Positions 59,793 to 64,000 of a DNA stretch of 64,000 nucleotides are shown in pieces. The DNA lies in NCBI GenBank assembly GCA_001657315.1, contig LYSV01000010.1, positions 1 through 64,000 on the forward strand, given 5' to 3'. Each line of letters begins with the position of its first letter. Position 1 is the first letter of the stretch. The notes beneath the pieces are model-generated. The model saw nothing but the letters and a program-made list of their open reading frames with translations. It had not been told where the DNA came from and did no database searches. This DNA is from Flammeovirgaceae bacterium BBD 1991-12. GTDB taxonomy: Bacteria > Bacteroidota > Bacteroidia > Cytophagales > Cyclobacteriaceae. Both the position numbers and the translations under genes were made by a program.

Positions 59793-59826
59793 TTGAACAT
59801 TCAACTTTGAATATTCAACACTGAAC
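59793..59826. repeat. TTGAACATTCAA word repeat, intergenic copy
   Basis: TTGAACATTCAACTTTGAATATTCAACACTGAA shows alternating TTGAA and TTCAA words that can pair with each other. Its first 19 bases equal the repeat inside the AddB-like gene (46343-46361). It sits between convergent genes ending at 59757 and 59877. Confidence 0.7.
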
Positions 59827-59876
59827 CCATACTGGTGAGTGCCGTCATGGTTTACTTTGGACGTCAGGAGCAGGAC

Positions 59877-60068
59877 TCACCTTTGGGTGGCTGTACCGTG
59901 TTTCAGACCAAAATAAGCCATAGGGCCTACTATCGGAAAAAAAATGACGAATGCTATCCAGACTATTTTGGAGCCGGCAGGGTTCATACCAGACCTGGCG
60001 ATGCTGACTATAGCCGCTGCCCAAAGGACAAGGGCCAATGTTACCATCACTATGATAAGTGTTTGCAT
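59877..60068 (-). CDS. Small membrane protein, PLD-nuclease N-terminal type
   Basis: A 63-residue protein with two helices; the motif IVWIAFVIFFPIVGPMAYFGL is a PLDc_N (phospholipase D N-terminal) membrane segment. Such stand-alone proteins are common, and their role is unknown. It starts 12 bases after the preceding gene on the same strand, so the two are probably cotranscribed. Confidence 0.7.
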   Translation of the reverse strand: MQTLIIVMVTLALVLWAAAIVSIARSGMNPAGSKIVWIAFVIFFPIVGPMAYFGLKHGTATQR

Positions 60069-60080
60069 AGGCGAAATATT

Positions 60081-60329
60081 TTATTGAAGGATATTTGTAA
60101 TAATAACCACACTGAGCAAGGTAAAAACTACAATCATCATAATAGTGGCGAAGGCAAGACGTTTCTTACGACTTACTTCCGATTTTTTCCATGCTTTCAG
60201 TTCTTCCCATGGAGGTTTACGACTGGTTTTTCCGTACCAGTGAGACAATTTACTTCTGAGCGAGGTTTTCCCCTTCAGTAGATTCCGGTTGTTTCTAAGG
60301 CTGGTTTCCGCCTGACTTGCAAAACCCAT
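60081..60329 (-). CDS. Small hypothetical protein with C-terminal membrane helix
   Basis: An 82-residue protein: a basic, soluble N-terminal half (LRNNRNLLKGKTSLRSKL) and a C-terminal helix (LAFATIMMIVVFTLLSVVII). The longer frame from 60365 would read through the trxA terminator, so ATG 60329 (MGFASQ) is the start. It precedes the PLDc_N gene by 12 bases. I recognise no family. Confidence 0.55.
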   Translation of the reverse strand: MGFASQAETSLRNNRNLLKGKTSLRSKLSHWYGKTSRKPPWEELKAWKKSEVSRKKRLAFATIMMIVVFTLLSVVIITNILQ

Positions 60330-60340
60330 ATTCTTAAAAT

Positions 60341-60370
60341 AAAAAAAGGTGGCTCCTGAAACCACCTTTT
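60341..60370 (-). terminator. Terminator after trxA
   Basis: AAAAGGTGG / CCACCTTTT (60344-60352 with 60362-60370), 9-base loop, with an A-run on plus that is a T-run on minus. It lies 64 bases after the trxA stop and just before the start of the next minus-strand gene; it can act on either strand. Confidence 0.8.
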
Positions 60371-60433
60371 ACTAAATTATTTCTTTGCAAGAATGCTTAT
60401 TCCAGCACCCGCGGGCCAGATAACCAGTAGTTA

Positions 60434-60757
60434 CTAGACCAGTTGCGCATCCAGCTTTTGTGACAATACTCCCTTAGGTACGGCGCCTACCTGCTTGTCA
60501 ACAATCTCACCTCCCTTGAATACAAGTAGAGTAGGGATGCTGCGTATTCCGTACTTGGCAGAAACATTGGGATTTTCATCAACATTGACCTTGCCTATCA
60601 CAGCTTTTCCATCATAGTCACCGGCCAGTTCCTCCACTACGGGCCCTATCATTTTACAGGGTCCACACCACTCAGCCCAGAAATCCACCAACACGGGTTG
60701 ATCGCCACTAACGACTTCTTCGAAATTGGCGTCTGTAAGTTCAATTGTCTTGCTCAT
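60434..60757 (-). CDS. trxA: Thioredoxin
   Basis: A 107-residue classical thioredoxin. The active site is [10 protein letters not shown] (CGPC at about residues 32-35), followed by [23 protein letters not shown] with the conserved cis-Pro. Length and all landmarks are normal, unlike the monothiol homologue at 58870. It has its own promoter (a TATATTTG box on the minus strand) and terminator. Confidence 0.96.
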   Translation of the reverse strand: MSKTIELTDANFEEVVSGDQPVLVDFWAEWCGPCKMIGPVVEELAGDYDGKAVIGKVNVDENPNVSAKYGIRSIPTLLVFKGGEIVDKQVGAVPKGVLSQKLDAQLV

Positions 60758-60801
60758 TATTCTATTCTTTAATAAATTCCTATACTTTCAAAGTTGCAAC
60801 A

Positions 60802-60809
60802 CAAATATA
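60802..60809 (-). promoter_or_regulatory. Bacteroidota -7 box (TAnnTTTG) for trxA
   Basis: On the minus strand TATATTTG matches TAnnTTTG exactly, 44 bases upstream of the trxA ATG. A TTG lies about 25 bases further upstream, slightly far for the -33 element. Confidence 0.5.
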
Positions 60810-60879
60810 GTAGAATTTCGTTCCTGACAGACCGCAAGTAGTTCATAATTAATATTGATGGTCTGATAGAGGACAGTTA

Positions 60880-61539
60880 TTATTTGGCAAAGACAGGGAA
60901 TCCGGCGCTGAGCTGGAACATAGAGATAAAACCTTCCTGTCCTCCAACGCTATCTGTATATTCCTGTGTAAATATATTGGAAACACTAAACGAGAACCGG
61001 CCATTAAAGCTCAGGCCGGATGCCAACTCATAGCCGGCGCCCAGTGCGAATTTTATGTCGGTACCGTTAACGGATTCGTCAAAATCCTGAGTTAATGCCA
61101 GACTGGCGTCGTCATTGCTGAGGGTATTGGTGCTTTTTGCAGACAGTAAAAAGTTTACCGTGGGGCCGATTTCTGCCGTGAAACCAGATTGATGATGATA
61201 TTTCAGCAATATAGGTAAACATAAAAAGCTATACCTGTCTTTTAGTTCCTGATCAAGGTCTTCTACTGTTCCCACTATTTCACCGAGGGTCTCGCCTGTC
61301 AGCCGGCCGCCCTCTCCGGAATACATTAACTCTACCTGCAGGCCGATATTGTCTGTGAAACCATAGTTGAGGAAGGCCCCCAGATGAAAGCTGGCCAGTG
61401 GGCTGATGTCCAGTTCAGGATCGGGATCAAAAAAGATCGTGGAAACGTTCAGGCCACTTTTAACGCCAAACTTTATCTGCGCAAATACGGAACAATTTAT
61501 TAGTATCAGCGCTGCAAAAAACAGTAGACTTTTTTTCAT
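60880..61539 (-). CDS. PorT-like outer membrane beta-barrel protein
   Basis: A 219-residue protein with a signal peptide (about 1-20, NCSVFAQ) and an alternating beta pattern ending in an aromatic-poor strand (FQLSAGFPVFAK). Opening segment IKFGVKSGLNVSTIF is typical of the porin/PorT family of Bacteroidota (outer membrane protein beta-barrel domain). Probably an eight-stranded barrel; ligand unknown. The caspase-fold gene starts upstream on the same strand with a 23-base spacer. Confidence 0.82.
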   Translation of the reverse strand: MKKSLLFFAALILINCSVFAQIKFGVKSGLNVSTIFFDPDPELDISPLASFHLGAFLNYGFTDNIGLQVELMYSGEGGRLTGETLGEIVGTVEDLDQELKDRYSFLCLPILLKYHHQSGFTAEIGPTVNFLLSAKSTNTLSNDDASLALTQDFDESVNGTDIKFALGAGYELASGLSFNGRFSFSVSNIFTQEYTDSVGGQEGFISMFQLSAGFPVFAK

Positions 61540-61562
61540 GATTTTCAGTTTTGATATTTCAG

Positions 61563-63056
61563 TTAATTTGGTTGCTGATAGAAGTAGAAGTCCTTCACCA
61601 GGGAAGAGGTTTCCCAGGGGATCTGTCGGTTGTTGGATTTTTTCATTACGCTGACCCTTACCTGCTTGAAGAGATCCTCAAGCTTGAGATCAGGTTTGTA
61701 GATATGTTTGAGTATTTCCTGTGTATACAAACCATTTTGGCCTGTACCATCAGAAGCTGTTCTGCCCGGCGCTGTGGCAAAGGCAACAATAGTCCCAGGA
61801 GGGGCATCCGTACCTGTAAGTCCCCCTGAACTATCACTTTGACGTGTTTGCAGATCCTTGAAGGGATTGTTTCGGCAGGCATCCAGAATAACGATACTGG
61901 TTTCCATTTCCATCAATTCCATTCGGGACAGTATACTACCCGTATCTATACAGGTGGAAGTAATATCGCTGGCACTGCCTAACTGCACATCCACCGGGAT
62001 CAGATAATTTCTACCTGTATTTTGTATGCCATGCCCTGCATAGAAGATCACCCCAGTTTTATACTCTTCAAGCTTTAGCAGATAGTTTCCTACCACCTTT
62101 TTCATTTCGTCTGCTCCCAGGTCCTGAAACTTCATGACTTCAAATCCCAGCTTCTTCAGTGCTATGTGCATGTCGTAGGCATCATTCCCTGGGTTTTTCA
62201 GATCGGTGGCATACCTGTACTCACTATTGCCGATCACCAGTGCGAGCCCGCGATACTGGGTTTTTTCTGCTTCCTTGTAATACACCCGGCGTGAAAAGGT
62301 GGATTCACCAAATTCATCAGTGATTTTTACTTCAATTTTGTTTTCTCCCGGTTTGAGGTTAAGGTTGGCGATGTAGGTATAGGAGCATTTTTTATCATAG
62401 GTGGTAATGTCAGTCAGTGTCTCAAATGGCTCACCGTTAAAACGGATATCTGTATTTATTTTTTCTGCGTCTGACTTTATACAAAGCTGGAGTGAAAATA
62501 TCTCCACATCTGTTCTGAAGTTGTTTTTAACGGGACTTATCCATCCCATGGAGGGCCTGTTTCCTTCCTTTTCTTCAAATTCCTTTAACCCAAGGCTGTA
62601 CACGTCTTCGTCCACGACCCCTGACTTATCAGGGTCTTCATCTATGACCTTTATCTTTTTTCTGTGGTACAACCTGAGATCATTGAATTTCAGCTCCCCT
62701 TCCTGCGCGGATAGTTGTATAAATGAAAGATTTGAGCCAAAGCCGTCGTCATACCCCGCCTTGATGTAATACTTCTGCCCTTTGATCACTCCAAAACTTA
62801 CGGTCTTGGACGTGAACACGGAAGCTTTTAGCTTCATATCAATGGCCCCCTCATTGTATACCCGGTATATCATCCTTGAACCGTTGGACAAATGGCCGAT
62901 GGTATTGTCATTGACCTGGGCCTGAAAAATGATAGCCCCTCCCTGAAATTGTTTCGGTCGGAAAACATGGATTTCTGCGTATTCGGCTTCCATTGTTGTG
63001 GTTCCTGCGTTCAGGACCAGAGCAAGAAAAGTGACGAAAACAGTTTTGGGGAACAT
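61563..63056 (-). CDS. Exported caspase-family (peptidase C14) protein
   Basis: A 497-residue protein with a signal peptide (about 1-20). An N-terminal beta domain (about 25-125) is followed by an Ig-like region (about 170-265) and a caspase p20-like domain (about 270-497). The catalytic dyad is intact: His342 in YAGHGIQN and Cys394 in ILDACRNNP. The fold also shows ALVIGNSEYRY at its start. Export argues for a periplasmic or surface role rather than cell-death signalling. Sits upstream of the PorT-like gene, and the pair is probably cotranscribed. Confidence 0.88.
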   Translation of the reverse strand: MFPKTVFVTFLALVLNAGTTTMEAEYAEIHVFRPKQFQGGAIIFQAQVNDNTIGHLSNGSRMIYRVYNEGAIDMKLKASVFTSKTVSFGVIKGQKYYIKAGYDDGFGSNLSFIQLSAQEGELKFNDLRLYHRKKIKVIDEDPDKSGVVDEDVYSLGLKEFEEKEGNRPSMGWISPVKNNFRTDVEIFSLQLCIKSDAEKINTDIRFNGEPFETLTDITTYDKKCSYTYIANLNLKPGENKIEVKITDEFGESTFSRRVYYKEAEKTQYRGLALVIGNSEYRYATDLKNPGNDAYDMHIALKKLGFEVMKFQDLGADEMKKVVGNYLLKLEEYKTGVIFYAGHGIQNTGRNYLIPVDVQLGSASDITSTCIDTGSILSRMELMEMETSIVILDACRNNPFKDLQTRQSDSSGGLTGTDAPPGTIVAFATAPGRTASDGTGQNGLYTQEILKHIYKPDLKLEDLFKQVRVSVMKKSNNRQIPWETSSLVKDFYFYQQPN

Positions 63057-63178
63057 GTGATCAAAATAGCTACAAATTTTTTAAGCTCAAAGATTTGATC
63101 GCGTAGTTTTCACTGTAAATCGGGGAGAAGATTTTAGGACGGACCCATGGTTTGACTTTGAGGGTCAGGAAGCGGGTA

Positions 63179-63547
63179 TTAGTCCTCCGGATAAGGAATG
63201 TAAACGAAGTTCGTAAAGTTATCATCCACCACGAAAAGGCAGCAGAACTCATCCGGGTCCTTGTAGCTGACTTTAAAGTCCTCTGCTTTTTGACCGTCAA
63301 CGATCTCACGCTGTACAAACTCATCAAGATAAGAGACATTATAGTTCCAATGGGTGGCCTGCTCGGTTTTGCCGATCAGTAACTGACCAATGGGCAGGTC
63401 GATTTTGGATACCGGAAAAATCGGGTAATCTGAAAATCCCCGCTTTCGGATCTGGTATGATGCTTCCTTCAGGGTATCTGCCACGGTTACAAAATCCTGC
63501 GAGATGGAACCCAGATACTTGCCGTTTAATTCGGGATCATTGTTCAT
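63179..63547 (-). CDS. Hypothetical cytoplasmic protein
   Basis: A 122-residue, aromatic-rich protein without a signal peptide. Segments such as SYQIRKRGFSDYPIFPVSKID and the ending NFTNFVYIPYPED look conserved rather than random; I recognise the general type (Bacteroidota-specific small proteins) but no function. It ends 122 bases upstream of the caspase-fold gene start, on the same strand. Confidence 0.6.
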   Translation of the reverse strand: MNNDPELNGKYLGSISQDFVTVADTLKEASYQIRKRGFSDYPIFPVSKIDLPIGQLLIGKTEQATHWNYNVSYLDEFVQREIVDGQKAEDFKVSYKDPDEFCCLFVVDDNFTNFVYIPYPED

Positions 63548-63752
63548 ATAAAGATAAGATTTACCTTTTACACAAAACTACAAACTTTCAGAGACCCTGG
63601 CTTTTGACGCCGACACTTATATTTGTTAGTTTAGTCAGGCCTTGTCCAGCATAGGAAATCAGCTGTTTTTGATCCCCAGGTATTTTGTAAAAGGTTCTGA
63701 AACAGTGCATAAACACAGTGTAGTAAGGCATTAAAACCAAATCGTAATCAAC

Positions 63753-64000
63753 ATGAACCAGATCAGACTGACCCTGATATTCCTGTTTTTCATTTCCTTC
63801 TCCAACGCTCAAAAACCAGGAGAAGTACTACGAAAAGGGCATCAGGAAAGAAATGCAATGGCGCCCACCTCACTCCTGAAACGCTACCCTGCCCGTAACA
63901 TCGGCCCGGTGGTACAGGGTGGTCGTGTGGTCGACATTGATGTCAATATCAACAATACCAATGAATATCTGGTTGCATTTGCTTCCGGGGGTATTTTTAA
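63753..64000 (+). CDS. VPS10/BNR-type secreted protein, N-terminal part (partial)
   Basis: The frame from ATG 63753 runs out of the window after 82 codons. It has a signal peptide (hydrophobic LTLIFLFFISF, ending SNAQ) and then RNIGPVVQGGRVVDIDVN followed by FASGGIF, the typical first blade of the large Bacteroidota proteins annotated as VPS10-domain or BNR/sialidase-like glycosyl hydrolases (about 1000 residues, multi-bladed propeller). The family of the full protein has to be judged from what lies downstream. Confidence 0.65.
   Translation, partial: MNQIRLTLIFLFFISFSNAQKPGEVLRKGHQERNAMAPTSLLKRYPARNIGPVVQGGRVVDIDVNINNTNEYLVAFASGGIF

Noticed and set aside
1..64000. Search for defence islands, prophage genes, transposases and integrases
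   Set aside because: Apart from the toxin-antitoxin pair and the DUF559 gene with its element, no phage structural, integrase, transposase, restriction-modification or CRISPR-associated gene could be identified.

Overview
The window reads as chromosomal DNA from a free-living member of the Bacteroidota, most likely a Cytophagales-type heterotroph. The support is indirect but consistent. Shine-Dalgarno sequences are largely absent, and a few TAnnTTTG promoter boxes can be seen. There is a menaquinone pathway (menA, menB), a short type-III-fold arginine decarboxylase, a CtlX-type hydrolase, a SusC-type plug domain fused into an alpha-2-macroglobulin, PorT-like barrels, and the word-like intergenic repeats that litter Bacteroidota genomes. 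No rRNA, tRNA, CRISPR array, prophage or transposase was found.

Layout. 1-6.2 kb: end of icd, a YitT membrane protein, a TPR/SPFH/LRR set, and a divergent sbtAB (bicarbonate transporter plus PII-like regulator) facing a universal stress protein. 6.3-13.8 kb: a TetR regulator with a complete ABC-HlyD-TolC export operon whose ATPase has lost its hydrolysis residues, then an Rrf2 regulator flanked by three copies of one operator, then an ECF sigma factor coupled to cutA. A 13-bp palindrome (ATAGTAATACTAT) lies just upstream of three of these transcription units, and a one-mismatch copy lies before the stress protein, so a local regulon is likely. 13.8-26.6 kb: mostly minus-strand housekeeping and surface genes (DinB-like, SDR, folA, BLUF photosensor, a four-repeat lipoprotein, fmt, namZ, MFS, SGNH hydrolase, GT2).

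26.7-34.3 kb is an arginine/polyamine district. Arginine decarboxylase faces two guanidino-modifying hydrolases and a deoxyhypusine-synthase-like enzyme, followed by a Phd-PIN toxin-antitoxin pair and argS. 34.3-40 kb holds menA, a TPR lipoprotein and a second stress protein. 40.1-46.8 kb is an AddA/AddB-type helicase-nuclease pair split by an 89-bp three-armed palindromic element and a DUF559 endonuclease. 46.8-54.2 kb has a sulfatase lipoprotein and a 1954-residue alpha-2-macroglobulin. 54.2-64 kb carries doxX, menB, small membrane proteins, thioredoxins, a secreted caspase-fold protein and the start of a VPS10/BNR-type secreted protein.

The most interesting signals are the shared palindrome regulon at 1.4-12.9 kb, the degenerate ABC exporter ATPase, the cloverleaf-like element next to the DUF559 nuclease inside the addAB locus, and the several unrelated word-repeat stem-loops at gene ends, one of which has entered the reading frame of the AddB-like nuclease.
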